This document shows positions 24,701 through 33,589 of a DNA stretch of 64,000 bases, piece after piece. The notes beneath the pieces are model-generated. The model saw only the letters and a program-made list of their open reading frames with translations. It was not told the origin of the DNA and did no database searches. Every line of letters begins with the position of its first letter. Positions within the stretch are counted from its first letter, which is position 1. The translations under genes and the position numbers were made by a program. Source of the stretch: Cyclina sinensis (lineage: Eukaryota > Mollusca > Bivalvia > Venerida > Veneridae); contig JAAONU010000013.1 in the NCBI GenBank assembly GCA_012932295.1, positions 9,760,821-9,824,820 on the forward strand, given 5' to 3'.

Positions 24701-27700
24701 TGAACATTTAAAGGTAAGCTTAGATTCTATGTACCTGTTCTTATGGATTGGGAGGTTTTTTTTTCTGTATACCCTCTCCCTGTCCCTTAACAAACCATTT
24801 CAGTAAAAGGTTTGGATTTCAGTATCAAAAAGGCATACATTATTATTAAAATGAAATGCAAGTGTTTGATGATAGACCTTATTATACATGGGGATCAAGG
24901 AGTGCTTTTACAGTACACCCTAACTTCATTTTGTTGTAATCATTTTATCACGTTCCAATGAACAGTACTTTACATCTGTTATGCAAGATATTTACAGTTT
25001 ATGGACACAAATGTTATATGTTTTCTACATTCAGACTGACTCTTTGCTGTGTTTCCTTGATATTCTAATGTTGAAAAGTTCATCTTATATTTTCTTAACA
25101 GGAATTCTTGTATCAATATATAGTTAATAGAAACCAGAATGATGATAACAAGTTGTAAAGGAAAATCTTTACTTAAAACTGAATATATTTCTCTTTAGGG
25201 ATATGTGAAAGAAAAAGAAGGCCGTATAGAAGAACTGGAAGAGGCCCTAAGGGAGAGTGTTAAAATTACAGCAGAGAGAGAAATGTTACTAATGGAACAG
25301 AAAATTCAGATTGATTCAAGTCAGAATAGAGTAAGTTCTGATATAAAGAACTTACTGTATGTTCTTGCATATGAGACACATTTTATCCCTCTTAATTAAA
25401 ATGTGTTAAAGGGGTGCATCTTAAAGTATGTCCAACAGGAAAAGGACATTTTTAAACATGTACAACAAACTTTTAAGGGGTAACCATCAGAAACCATTCA
25501 AAATAAATTATACAACCAAGCCCTATAGTTTATGGACTTGCTAAAATGTACATTTCTGAAATGTTACATAATTGTTGCGATCTTAGAAGACCTGTTCACC
25601 TAAGTTTTCAAATTTTGAGTCTATAAAAGAAAGCCTACCCCTCAGAATGATATGGAGTGAAAAATATCAGACTTTAATTTACATCAAATTTGGCATCAAA
25701 CTTAGCATTCTGATTCAGTTATGACAAGTATAAGTTCATATAGCTGTTAACGAAACCCTTTTTTAAAACAAAAAAAAACTGACAGTAGTGCTGCCTTTGC
25801 TATATTGAGTAAATTTTAGTGAGTTGTTTTAGAATATTACTAACATGTATTGTTTAAAAAATTCTTGTCTTCAGATTGAGGAGTTACAGGCAGACCTTGA
25901 TAAAGCAAAAGCAACCAACCGTGAATACACAAGTAAACTGACTTCATATGTTAAACAATTAGAAGACAAGGACGTTAAATTAAAAAAGATGAATGCTGAT
26001 AGACATAAACATATGGAGGAAGTTTTTGAGATGAAGTAAGTGTTTCAGTCTGTTGTTACTGTCTTACTTTGTTGATTGATAAAGACAAATTTGTATTATT
26101 GATGCTAAGTGAGTCTAATAAGCATTTGTATCTCTTCATTTGAATGTAAATGTTACATGCAAAAAGGTCACTTGTCTTAAGCTGGATTCAAACTCATATC
26201 CTCTGGTTCACTAGATGGACACTGTACTATGTTGACATTAAAGCTAGCTGATAGGCAAGGGAGTGAAAATCCCATATTATTCCTCAGCTATATCAAATTC
26301 AGTATATTTGATTTTTACTTGGACCAAACAAAATCATAAGAAATTGGATAGTAGTGACTTAATCTGGTGTATAAAGTTTCACCAATCTGTATGTCTGACA
26401 AGAAGCCATCAAAAGTCATGACTTGTACATGAATAACTTCTCAGAGTATGAAGTGTTTCCTCAAACTGTTAATTATGTTATTATTATTGTTTGACAAATT
26501 TCAGCATACAGGCCTAATAACCAAGATAATAATTTCCCTAATATTGAACAGGCAATAAAGTTAATATACCAGTTTTAGTTTGATATACTTCAAATGTAGT
26601 TAAAATTGTAAATGGAGCTTCCCTGTCAATTTGAGTTTATTTATTGTGAGTACAGATTTCCATTATGACTAGTGCCTCCTGAAGAGTTTAGTTACTTTAG
26701 GTTCTTGGGGTAGTGCTAGATACAGAAAGCATCCCAACTGCATCATCTGAGAGACAATCAGTAACTGAAGGAGTTGTCTTTTTCTTATGTACTGCATGTT
26801 CTGTTATGGACTGATTGATGTTTTTACCCAAGTAATATATTCTGATCTTACTGTAATACATCCCCCTTGTGAGATGATCACAAGCCACCCCATGACAATA
26901 AATTGTGTACAGACATTATTAAAGATCCTTAGCAATTGTGAAGAGAAAAAGATGTGCAACCTAAAATGTTCAGGATGAAAATATTCATGAAACAAATGAA
27001 ATGGAATGCTAGAACAATGTATAATTCATAAGTTTGAATTTTGAATTGGGTGATGGTGATAAAGAACTGGAACTTGGACTCATTAAAATAACAAAACACA
27101 TGTATATCTCTAGACATGATACTGATCTTTCTGGTATTGCAGACAGGAAGCATTGCAGGCTACAATCACTCAGATAGACAGTAACATTGGAATGCTCGAA
27201 ATGACCAGTACAAGAAAACAGAACAACATACAGGAAATTGAAGAGCTGAGTAAAAAGAAAGATGAATTGAAACAACAGCTTAAAAAACTGGTAACAAAAC
27301 TTCCTGTTATGATTATTTTGAGTAACTTACCTTTACCCTTGATAGGTTTGTCCACTTGCGAATCATGCTGAGGTTTCTAAGTGTAATGATTTTGTTGACA
27401 TACTGGGGTTAGATTCTTTACTTTGTTATAGAAAACCTGAAAAAGCATGACTTAAGGTTACCTATATTTTGTATGGTACAATGTATAAAATTTTGTAGGA
27501 ATATTTTAGGTAACTACTTGTGTAGACAGGTTCCAACAGAATGTCTGAATTTTGTGTCATCGAGGTATACATATTGATAAGTTGAAATTACAGTAGGTGT
27601 CACACGAACTTTGCAGCATTTACTAATGATGGTTGCCCTGACAAAGGCAACATCTTTTCTCCCGCTTATCTTAACTTCAGATTAGTTATTTTGTTTCAAG

Positions 27701-28055
27701 TGTTTATCAGGATAATGAAGAAGTTTGAATAAAAAATATGACTCTCTATTTCAAATTGCCATTAGTTATGAGTAAGGATATTTCTTATTGGCAATGCCTT
27801 TACAGATTTTCAACTCACATTTTTCATTATCATCTTCCGTATTGAGACAGAATGTTGGTAAATTGTGATATTTCTGTTCAGATTCAAGACAGGGACAGAT
27901 ATCTTCATGAGAGGAGTAGAGGAAAACGGTCCAAATCTAGAACTTCTGATCCAAAATTAGAGTCCATAAAAGCAGAGGAAACCAAAACTGCAGAAAAAGA
28001 TACAACCAACACGGAGCAGGTTGAAAAAGATACACAAAACACGGAGCATACCTGA
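6414..28055 (+). CDS. ERC: ERC/ELKS/CAST family scaffold protein, 3' part of gene (14 exons)
   Basis: Joined exons: 6414-6794, 8960-9058, 14354-14497, 15238-15405, 16423-16590, 17236-17381, 18752-18875, 19251-19391, 22769-22959, 24578-24713, 25199-25330, 25875-26035, 27143-27290, 27882-28055. All have AG/GT borders and phases join without a break (2313 bp, 770 residues plus stop). The product is almost entirely coiled coil. It is recognised from ERC-diagnostic strings seen here: RDESIRKLLEMLQSKG, SEVDRLLEILKETENEKN, RIEELEEALRES followed by ITAERE, and EMKQEALQA. In animals ERC proteins are presynaptic active-zone and cell-cortex scaffolds binding RIM, liprin-alpha and Rab6 (family knowledge). 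The N-terminal ~200 residues must be upstream; none was found in 1-6413. The C-terminus ends in a Lys/Glu/Thr-rich tail ending EHT. It has neither the GIWA PDZ ligand nor the FIP-RBD domain of vertebrate isoforms, so other last exons may exist. Invertebrate origin predates the vertebrate ERC1/ERC2 split, so no number is given. Confidence 0.93.
7340..7460 (+). repeat. Left part of the 30-bp array upstream of exon B
   Basis: Three or four units of the type TTGAATTTCAGACTATCT plus CACGAATAG, with ATTTCAG near 7403-7409. They are the same unit as 8811-8959 and are separated from it by the element at 7466-8790. Confidence 0.6.
7652..7679 (+). promoter_or_regulatory. Nuclear-receptor half-site cluster (DR1 plus imperfect IR3)
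   Basis: AGGTCA-A-AGGTCA (DR1, 7652-7664) is followed directly by AGGTCA-CAG-TGACTT (one mismatch from a palindromic ERE). The match is to sequence only; no activity is implied. Confidence 0.35.
7803..7823 (+). promoter_or_regulatory. Perfect oestrogen-response-element palindrome
   Basis: AGGTCA (7803-7808) then AGGTCACAGTGACCT (7809-7823). The 15-mer is a perfect inverted repeat with spacer 3 and identical to the core of the Xenopus vitellogenin A2 ERE (established knowledge). It lies in a mobile-element monomer inside an ERC intron; function untested. Confidence 0.45.
8811..8959 (+). repeat. 30-bp tandem array ending at the exon B splice acceptor
   Basis: Units TTGAATTTCAG(A/C)CT have CAG ends at about 8822, 8852, 8897, 8929 and 8959; the last is the real acceptor. 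Spacing is 30, 45, 32, 30. The left portion lies at 7340-7460 beyond an inserted element. Confidence 0.7.
8960..9058 (+). CDS. ERC: ERC exon B
   Basis: Starts after AATTTCAG and ends before GTATGC; 33 codons, phase 0/0, encoding a Gln-rich coiled coil that ends TMQAIMEAK. This aligns with the TKALQTVIEMKD region of vertebrate ERC. Its acceptor is the last unit of a 30-bp tandem array (see 8811-8959). Confidence 0.88.
9059..10680. other. Intron between exons B and C, first part
   Basis: AT-rich. Apart from a short fragment at about 10495-10535 resembling the monomer of the 7466 element (GAGTTACAGAAACCTATTG), nothing is recognised. Confidence 0.45.
10687..10794. repeat. Foldback (hairpin) element
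   Basis: Outer arms GTTTGAATATATAATTGCCA and its exact reverse complement (20 of 20), and inner arms TTTCTTTTATCATCAGG with its exact reverse complement (17 of 17), are separated by a short asymmetric internal loop. The apical loop is about 16 nt. MITE-like; no clear target duplication assigned. Confidence 0.65.
11470..12151 (+). mobile_element. Decayed AGCTCACC/CTCTTG-family tandem-repeat element
   Basis: Begins with a degraded hairpin AGCTAACCTGAGCACGTGCT near 11474, and contains monomers marked by AAACCACAAGGC or AAACCACAAAGC near 11708, 11860 and 12019 (spacing ~152-159). It ends GGAGAGCG...GGACCCTCTTG followed by TTT, the same end as the better-preserved copy at 19945. Confidence 0.5.
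12152..13920. other. Intronic sequence, nothing recognised
   Basis: AT-rich intron DNA without coding signature or repeat boundaries that I can support. Confidence 0.45.
13935..14353 (+). repeat. ~31-bp tandem array whose unit spans the exon C splice acceptor
   Basis: About 13 diverged units of the form GTGGTACTTTCAG plus GATTCACGAATATCT lead into exon C, whose true junction TTTTCAG then GATTCACGAATATCTGCC is the last unit. Many units keep TTTCA(G/A) at the position of the splice site. Unit length runs from about 23 to 48 bp, most near 31. Confidence 0.75.
14354..14497 (+). CDS. ERC: ERC exon C
   Basis: 48 codons, phase 0/0, starting DSRISALEKELQSLEDNL. This matches the vertebrate ERC motif of the form D-T-K-I-x-S-L-E-R-N-I-R-D-L-E-D. 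Donor GTAAGT follows. The first 15 exon bases also form the core of a tandem array in the preceding intron. Confidence 0.9.
14911..15093. mobile_element. MITE-like short repeat with TTAACC ends
   Basis: Left end TTAACCTTTTATCTCCTG and right end AGCAGGTAAGGGTTAA are imperfect inverted copies. The interior holds two GATCATG(A/G)TC-x-GTCTGCA blocks. I recognise this as a dispersed non-coding repeat type common in clam genomes; classification is tentative. Confidence 0.5.
15238..15405 (+). CDS. ERC: ERC exon D
   Basis: 56 codons, phase 0/0, acceptor TTTCCAG and donor GTAAGT. The product has heptad-rich sequence with KVDTLTNQESEHQHYINVLK, aligning with the ERC segment that carries LETLSNQNSDCKQHIEVLK. 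Confidence 0.92.
16423..16590 (+). CDS. ERC: ERC exon E
   Basis: 56 codons, phase 0/0, acceptor after a pyrimidine tract (TTTTTTTCCCCCTAG) and donor GTAAGC. It ends KGRKVNVLQRK, matching the conserved ERC motif V-K-E-R-K-I-N-V-L-Q-K-K. Exons D and E have the same length. Confidence 0.92.
17236..17381 (+). CDS. ERC: ERC exon F
   Basis: 146 bp, phase 0 in and 2 out; acceptor ATAACAG, donor GTATGT. Encodes NLEELLAEKEDQL, a Ser/Thr-rich hinge (TQSTNSIESSDSAISAMEE) and SEKDKQIE. This matches the ERC linker with SSNTDTALATLEEALSEKE. Confidence 0.92.
17382..18040. other. Intron between exons F and G, first part
   Basis: No gene or repeat with supportable ends before the element at 18041. Confidence 0.4.
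18041..18450 (+). mobile_element. Tandem-repeat element, ACCCCGGAAGGGAGG type
   Basis: A CCCC-GGAA-GGG-like 5' stem is followed by a TCTG/CCGT microsatellite (about 18078-18105) and two diverged monomers marked by GCATAAATGTG at 18161 and 18336 (spacing 175). The end is ill-defined near GGTCTTGTTTTTG. It carries four AGGTCA half-sites at 18215-18240. Confidence 0.55.
18215..18240 (+). promoter_or_regulatory. Four tandem AGGTCA half-sites (DR1, DR1, DR0)
   Basis: Perfect AGGTCA at 18215, 18222, 18229 and 18235, with spacers of 1, 1 and 0. DR1 is the site type bound by HNF4 and RXR-family dimers (established knowledge). It lies in an element in an ERC intron. Occupancy is unknown. Confidence 0.4.
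18752..18875 (+). CDS. ERC: ERC exon G
   Basis: 124 bp; completes the split Arg codon of exon F to give IERLKEQRD, a conserved ERC string, then a Glu/Leu-rich coiled coil. Acceptor ATTGTCAG, donor GTACTG (weaker than the other donors). Confidence 0.9.
19251..19391 (+). CDS. ERC: ERC exon H
   Basis: 47 codons, phase 0/0; acceptor TATTACAG, donor GTAAAA. Encodes LREEVSELKSSRYKADTRLR and LELNICEKDSE, aligning with the ERC block containing LKRDSKLKSLEIAIEQKKEE. Confidence 0.9.
19392..19944. other. Intron between exons H and I, first part
   Basis: No gene or repeat recognised before the element at 19945. Confidence 0.4.
19945..21668 (+). mobile_element. AGCTCACC/CTCTTG-family element with eleven 145-bp monomers
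   Basis: The 5' hairpin is AGCTCAC-C-TGTCAC-GTA-GTGACA-GA-GTGAGCT (19948-19979), followed by a short CCGTCGTCTGTCCGTCC microsatellite. Eleven monomers follow, each marked by ACTCTAGAGG (or variants) at 20036, 20181, 20326, 20471, 20616, 20761, 20906, 21051, 21196, 21341 and 21486: exactly 145 bp every time. The 3' end has GGTGAGCG, hairpin GGGCCAT-C-ATGGCCC (21645-21659) and CTCTTG followed by TT. No coding capacity; non-autonomous. Confidence 0.75.
21669..22768. other. Intron between exons H and I, last part
   Basis: Contains a 102-codon open frame at 22056-22364 without recognisable domain or splice context; treated as chance. Otherwise featureless. Confidence 0.4.
22769..22959 (+). CDS. 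ERC: ERC exon I
   Basis: 191 bp, phase 0 in and 2 out; acceptor TTTTTCAG, donor GTAAGT. Encodes SEVDRLLEILKETENEKNEK, close to the vertebrate AEVDRLLEILKEVENEKNDK and one of the strongest identifiers of the family. Confidence 0.94.
23061..24313 (-). mobile_element. Tandem-repeat element related to the 7466 copy, minus orientation
   Basis: Starts AACAAGAGCACCGCTGG (reverse complement of a CTCTTG-type end). It carries monomers marked by GTGACCTTGAC at 23529, 23674, 23818 (one mismatch) and 24108, i.e. a 145-bp grid with one unit carrying a deletion near 23945. It then has a GGAT microsatellite (24237-24255) and a CCCC-TTT-GGGG hairpin (24294-24304) as the 5' end in reverse. Monomers share the AGGTCA-rich core of the 7466 element. 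Confidence 0.65.
23664..23691 (-). promoter_or_regulatory. Perfect ERE palindrome plus DR0 and DR1 half-sites
   Basis: AGGTCACTGTGACCT at 23664-23678 (reverse complement AGGTCACAGTGACCT, as at 7809), then TGACCT at 23679-23684 and, after one base, TGACCT at 23686-23691. Neighbouring monomers near 23808 and 24098 have one mismatch each in the palindrome. Confidence 0.45.
24578..24713 (+). CDS. ERC: ERC exon J
   Basis: 136 bp, phase 2 in and 0 out; acceptor TGTTCAG, donor GTAAGC. Encodes LKRQHQKDKQKNAHLLEEAR, matching the ERC block with KKKNAQLLEEVRRRED. Confidence 0.92.
24714..25198. other. Intron between exons J and K
   Basis: AT-rich, no feature recognised. Confidence 0.4.
25199..25330 (+). 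CDS. ERC: ERC exon K
   Basis: 44 codons, phase 0/0; acceptor CTCTTTAG, donor GTAAGT. Encodes GRIEELEEALRESVKITAER, nearly identical to vertebrate DRIEELEEALRESVQITAER. In vertebrates this segment is carried by alternatively used exons; its phase 0/0 here would allow skipping without a frameshift. Confidence 0.93.
25875..26035 (+). CDS. ERC: ERC exon L
   Basis: 161 bp, phase 0 in and 2 out; acceptor TCTTCAG, donor GTAAGT. Encodes IEELQADLDKAKATNREYTS and RHKHMEEVFEM, matching the ERC string R-K-H-L-E-E-V-L-E-M. Confidence 0.92.
26036..27142. other. Intron between exons L and M
   Basis: A possible tRNA-like fragment (GGATTCAAACTC near 26182, a reverse B-box) may mark an old SINE; otherwise nothing is recognised. 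Confidence 0.35.
27143..27290 (+). CDS. ERC: ERC exon M
   Basis: 148 bp, phase 2 in and 0 out; acceptor ATTGCAG, donor GTAACA. Encodes QEALQATITQIDSNIGMLEM and KKKDELKQQLKKL. This is the last segment alignable to vertebrate ERC, where it is followed by the isoform-specific C-termini. Confidence 0.92.
27882..28055 (+). CDS. ERC: ERC exon N, terminal coding exon
   Basis: 58 codons including the TGA at 28053-28055; acceptor TTCTGTTCAG. The tail is basic (RDRYLHERSRGKRSKSRT), then contains two short KDT-x-NTE-type repeats and ends EHT. It does not align to known ERC C-termini, so it is either a lineage-specific end or one alternative last exon. Confidence 0.82.
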   Translation: MQDRDRYLHERSRGKRSKSRTSDPKLESIKAEETKTAEKDTTNTEQVEKDTQNTEHT

Positions 28056-29330
28056 CAGAGGTCCCGCAAGGCTTTTAGATTATAAAATAACGTGTTCTTG
28101 AAATAAGCTTGCCATGCAGTATTGTGATTACATTATGCCAAGGTGTCATTCTTAATCATTATACTTTAATAGAATAACAAATTAATCTACAATTATATGT
28201 AGTGTTGGAGAAACTGTCATGAAAGTACCACTACATTCTAGGGAAAGAAATGTAGAATTTGTACATGAAATTTAGTATTTTGATATTGTAACAGTTTCAT
28301 TGTGGCCTGTCCATTATAATGAGATTTTTTTATGCTTAAGGTCATTGTGATTGTTACAGCTCCTTTATAGATATTTTAATGTGATAAAGAGACCAGAATA
28401 AGTGTTCAAAGATGCAGAGAAATTCTGTTGTGCGCTGTATTAAAGCAAACTGGTTGTGATGTTCTCCTCTTGTAGTGGAATATATACGGAAAGAAATTTT
28501 TTTTTCTGGTAGTATGAATGTTTTAAATGTTCTTTTAATATTGTAACCATTATGCACATAGTTTTGCCTGTGGGAATTGGCAAAAAGAACAGTTCTAGCA
28601 TCAAGTTGATGTTATTCATAACAGTGATGAGATTCTGATATATTCGTAGATTTAACTATTTGCAAATACTGAATGGCATTTTTTTAACACTTGATTGGAA
28701 ATAAGTGAACAGATGAATAGCAATATTGATATCCTACAGTGGCAGCCATAAGCACTGCTATAAAATGTTTAGTTTATTCTGCTGATTGGTCAACATTACC
28801 CTAAATCATTTCCGTAAGCCTTAACAAAGCCTATAATCTGTGAAAAATTATATTGATAGAGTATAAGTAAAGTGTTGGGGGAGGGGAGGGGGGGGGGGAC
28901 TGTACATTCTGACTGGTAATTATGTTTGGTTTTCAAATTTTAGAAAATGTCATGGTTAAAATATCAGTACCTATGTCTAATATGTATGAAAAGAGACAAA
29001 AACATCAGAGAGGAAATTTTATAATTATTATCCCCCGAAAAAATAACGTGCAAGTTTCAAACTTTTAGTGTTGCATGTATAAAATATGTGTGTTAAAAGG
29101 CAATTTATCAGTATCACAAGTTCAATATATACATCAAAATCACACGTAAGTTTAAAACTTTTGATGTTGTCTATATAGAAATTCTGTTAAGAGATATATC
29201 TAACAGTGTAAAGGTTATATTTAAGGTAAGAAGTAAAAATGTAATTTTAAAGCTTTGGTTGTTGTGTATCACATATATATATTTGTGCAACATGAATTTA
29301 TGGTGAAATAAAAGTTGTTTGGCAGTATTA
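28056..29330 (+). other. Putative 3' UTR of the ERC gene
   Basis: AT-rich, non-coding sequence follows the stop codon. The first good AATAAA signal in sense is at 29307-29312, giving a minimum UTR of about 1.27 kb. A long G-run lies at 28877-28898. The end is inferred from the signal alone; further AATAAA motifs occur near 31.06 and 32.9 kb. Confidence 0.35.
28877..28898 (+). repeat. G-run, possible G-quadruplex
   Basis: A 22-bp run with G5-A-G4-A-G11 in the putative ERC 3' UTR, sense strand. It has enough G-tracts for an intramolecular quadruplex in RNA. Confidence 0.5.
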
Positions 29331-29956
29331 CTACATAAAACAAAATATGATTTGATGTATCTTTTTCAGTTTTGTATCGACTGCTATTCTGTTAAAAGAT
29401 ATGCTAAAAAGACTTTGTTAGGGTACCTGATTGATTTTAGGAAAAGACTTGCATAAAAATGATAGGCTTGCATGAAAATGATAGGGTACTTATTGTATTG
29501 AATTGCTTAGCAGATAAAAAAACTGAATGTGATAATCTCCATTGCATGTGATGTTTTTTCTAAATTTTTGACAAATTTATTTCTGAATACTGATTTAAAA
29601 GGATTTCATAAGAATATTTTTCATACATACATACCATTGTATTTATTTTGGTCAGATATTGTCTATAAGCACATTTAGTAAGTCTTTTCCATTTACAAAA
29701 AGCTGGGCACAGTTGTGGAGCTTCCTAAGTAACACCACCCAAACAAGGGTAAAAAAATGGGGCATTTTTTACTTTATTTTCTAGGACAGAAAATACCTTC
29801 AAGATATAGATGTGAGTTTTTTACACAATATAAGGAGAGATTACTTCATGTATTTTGCTATTATCTTACCATAAAAACCACTTGTGTTCATTCTAAGATT
29901 GCATTTTGTTTTATTCATTTTAATTGTTTCAAGTTTTATACCTTCCACTACTCCAT

Positions 29957-30553
29957 GACCAACGAAATGGGAAAAAGGGCACTCGGACATTCGTTTTATT
30001 ATTAAAATAACTGAATTGAAAAATAGAAAAAAATGACAAATTGCTTGTCCTCTTAAAAAACAAAAATAAAGTGAAATATTGATAGCCTAAATATTATCCT
30101 ACATAAAAAATGCCAATTTTTATCAAATGTTTTGATGACCATTACCATGGCAATAGTTTTTGGAGAGTTCTTTCTTATTTGAAAATGATTTTACCTGAAT
30201 AAAACACAGTGCCAAATGATAACATTTATAGTTCTGTAAAATGGTTCAATACATTGAAAATGTGAAGAAATATACAATGAAATAACTAAAAATTTTAATA
30301 TATGTAAAATCTACCAAATTTACTCAACACCAACTGGAACTTAGATAGAATCTGACGTCAAATTATGGTATATGGCGTTATTTTAAGGTTAACCATTTTG
30401 TGTGTCAAGTTCCTTTTCAACATGTTAGTATTTGACATCTGTTCTATGTAGGAAGCTGAAACTGTCTGACAGTAATCTTGGGATATCAAAATGAGTAAAA
30501 AGGTCAATTTCGAAAATTATGTCCGAGTGCTTGTTTTCCCATTGTCTTTGGTC
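29957..30553. mobile_element. MITE-like element with ~35-bp inverted ends
   Basis: Left end starts GACCAACGAAATGGGAAAAA and runs to ACTCGGACAT (29957-29990). The right end (30519-30553) is its imperfect reverse complement, reading GACCAAAGACAATGGGAAAA to ACTCGGACAT. The interior is AT-rich and non-coding; no clear target duplication. Confidence 0.55.
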
Positions 30554-32520
30554 ATATGTTGAAAGAACTGGAGTAATATCAATATGTTGAAAGAATCGGA
30601 GTTATATCAGTATTTTCTCATACTTCCTGTTTTTTTCTGATGTATGTTTTTTATTTAATAGCTACCATTTCTCATACATGTTTAAATGATAACATGTATC
30701 AACAACTATACTTTAGTGAAGACAGTTTTAACCAATTGTTGTTGAAGACCAAGGTTTTCAGACTCAGTTTAAGTTTTGAGACAAGCTATAGCGTTGGTCT
30801 CATTCCAGTTGCAAAGTAATACCCCACCCATCAATATTGATTAAAACTTGGAATTGTACCAGCAAAATGAAGCTTAATGTTAGAAGATAACCTTCTTTTT
30901 CAGCCAATGACAGTGTAAAATCGGTTAAAGTTTTTGCAGATTTTTTTTCTCCCTCCATGTACATGTAGCCATATTTGAAAAAGAGGTTATTTAGATATTC
31001 CTAGCTATATCTCATTTTAACAGTTAGATTTTACTTAATTTTTACTTGATCAATTTTTTAAATAAAGAGAAAACTGTATGAACATAATCATTAAACTAGG
31101 AAATGGTAATTGTGCATTAATGAATTTGTTAATTAAATATTACTTCATTGGACCTCATTAAGATTCTGGAACTTTCTTCAGTTTCCAAGTTTCTATAGAT
31201 ATTGTTTAATATACCGAGTTTATTATATTAAGAAAATCATTGTGTAATAAACGGGAATTTTATCAATATTCCGCTAGGAGAAATATGCACTCATTTGCTG
31301 TCATATATAATACTCCAAGTTTTTACAATTTTTTTATTTTATTTAAAACTCTGACTTACCTGAATGAACTTTACCTTTTTACAACTCCATTTCTGTATCC
31401 ATTTTATAAGAAAGGTGAAGATTTACAATATTCTTTTTATCATGTAAAACTCTGGCTTGAATATAAAAACTCTACTTTTTTGCATCTCCATTTCTAAAGC
31501 AATAGTTTTCTATGAAAGGTTAAATTTTCTTGTCAAACTTATTTTAGAAACTTACATGCAAAAATATCACTTGATACAAATTGAGTTTCTGTGACATAAT
31601 TAATCTGTGCAATATTTTGAGCTCTCTATTTAGAATTGGTAGGCAGTCAACAGAATGCATGTAGGCAGTGAACACGTGTGCTCAAGAATAGACAAGATAT
31701 GATCAGTGTAAATGTTTCTTACAAACTTTGCAATACAGGAGTTGGATATTGTTTTTTAGTGCTGGTCACATTTTCCTTCTGGTGCCTAAAAATATTTGTT
31801 TGTTTTCTGTGTAAATTTTTTTTGTATTTGACTTTTATTTTAGCACCAGATATTTTACTGGGTTGCTGAATCTAGAATTTTTATCTGTCAACTCATAGGA
31901 AATGATTCTTCAAGGTTGTTTCTGTGAAAAGTGACACATATGTACATGTATAATACTACAGCAAAGAGTTGTGCTAAATTTGCTTCATAATACCTCCACT
32001 GGAAATCTGTGAATGTAGACTGGCCAAGAAAATTGGAAAGCTGTACATGACATAGGCAAAAGTTAAAAATAGTAGAAAGGATTTATCTAAAATGTCCAAT
32101 TTTCATTTTATTAATATTTTCAAGTTTTTGTCTCATGTATATTTTTTTCTTTTGAGAAAGATTTACGTTTCTATTTCACAGTATAAATATCTAGAAAATT
32201 TACTCAATACATTTTCTTTTAAATGAAGATTAACTGTCTATTGTCGTTTTTTATCATTTATGAAATTTAGCATTTTACTGTTGATTTTAATAACCATTGC
32301 TTTTATATTTTAATGTCCTTTCAAATGCATATAAAAGAAAATTAAAGAAACAATGCAATTATAGGAACATAAGTACTTTTTATATAATGCTAGATAATAA
32401 AACTGCACATGTAATATATTTAATAACTATAAATTTTCTTGCATTTTATAAAGTACAGATAGATTGATTTTTTTTCGTTTACTTTAAACCTATTTTACAT
32501 TGACTGGAAGGTGTTTTTGA
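30554..32520. other. Intergenic AT-rich sequence
   Basis: Downstream of ERC. A ~30-bp direct duplication (ATATGTTGAAAGAA, 30553-30610) is the only structure noted. Small open frames lack any recognisable domain. Confidence 0.4.
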
Positions 32521-32530
32521 AAGGTCTGAA

Positions 32531-32660
32531 GACTGCTTCCTGGATTAAAACCAGTACTTGCACTGCCAGTGTTGAATGCAGAAAGTCACACGAGTGTGGC
32601 AAGATTCAAACCAGACACCTCCCAATCAGCAGTCTCGCTCTCTAACCACTCCTCTTTGGG
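32531..32660 (-). repeat. tRNA-derived SINE, minus orientation
   Basis: Read on the minus strand, it has a B-box-like GGTTTGAATCTTG and a tail with ACTGGTTTTAATCCAGGAAG. The tail matches ACTGGTTTTACCCAGGAAG of the SINE at 43391, so the two belong to one family in opposite orientations. Confidence 0.5.
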
Positions 32661-33589
32661 TTTTTTTCAATAGGTTTGTCAGGCATAGCCCCTTTTAATA
32701 CCAAAGTCATTATCACAAGCATTTATTTACATAGTCATTTTAAAGTTCAGTCATTAATTACTGTCTTTTACGGTTTTTGGTTAATGACTTCTGTTGTCAG
32801 GATGACCGACCCCTTTGAATTGCTGCCAGTGCAAACCCCCAGTTTTGTTAAACTTTCAGTTTGTTTAAAACTATTCTGAAATTGTTATTTTGTATAATTT
32901 ATGTAAAAAATAAAAAGATTAAAATGCAAATTTAGAAGTCTGTTTTTATGGAAATTTTTGTTGTTGTAAAGTTGTTTCTGTGGTCAATGAAATATGGCAG
33001 AGTTCTTCTCGGAAAGAACTTGACAGGTGACTAAGGCCACTTTCTCACAGGTTCAAAATGCTGACAAATATTTATAATAGAGTCCATTTGTTGTGATTTC
33101 AAACATTTCATTACTGGAAGTGTAGTTGAAAACTTCAGAATGTAAAATTCTAAAAGCCGGATTCTGAAATGCTTTTGTTCCCTCAACTTCATTACTTTCA
33201 TTGCAATCAGAGGTGCTCTAGTCCTCCATCCAAGAAATGGGGGAAGACAAAAAAGGACTAATATTGAACAGTCAGTTTCACATTAGCTTTGACCATACAT
33301 CAACCAAGACAAGGTTACCTACAGTTTCACATCAAGACCAAGTTTAAATTTGTGTCCATGTCATATCATGACAGATTGGTATGAACAGTTTAATACTGTG
33401 ACCAAGTTTGATTTTTTGACAGTGTCCTCCATGTTGTATTATGTCCAAAATTGATTTTAAGTCACGACTTAGTTTTATGTCCAGAGTTTCATATTTTGAC
33501 CAGCTTTGAATCTTCTAAGTTTCATATAATATGTCAGTTTGATTTTGTGTTGATGTTCTGTTATCATGGCCTTATTTGCTTTTTTTGTT

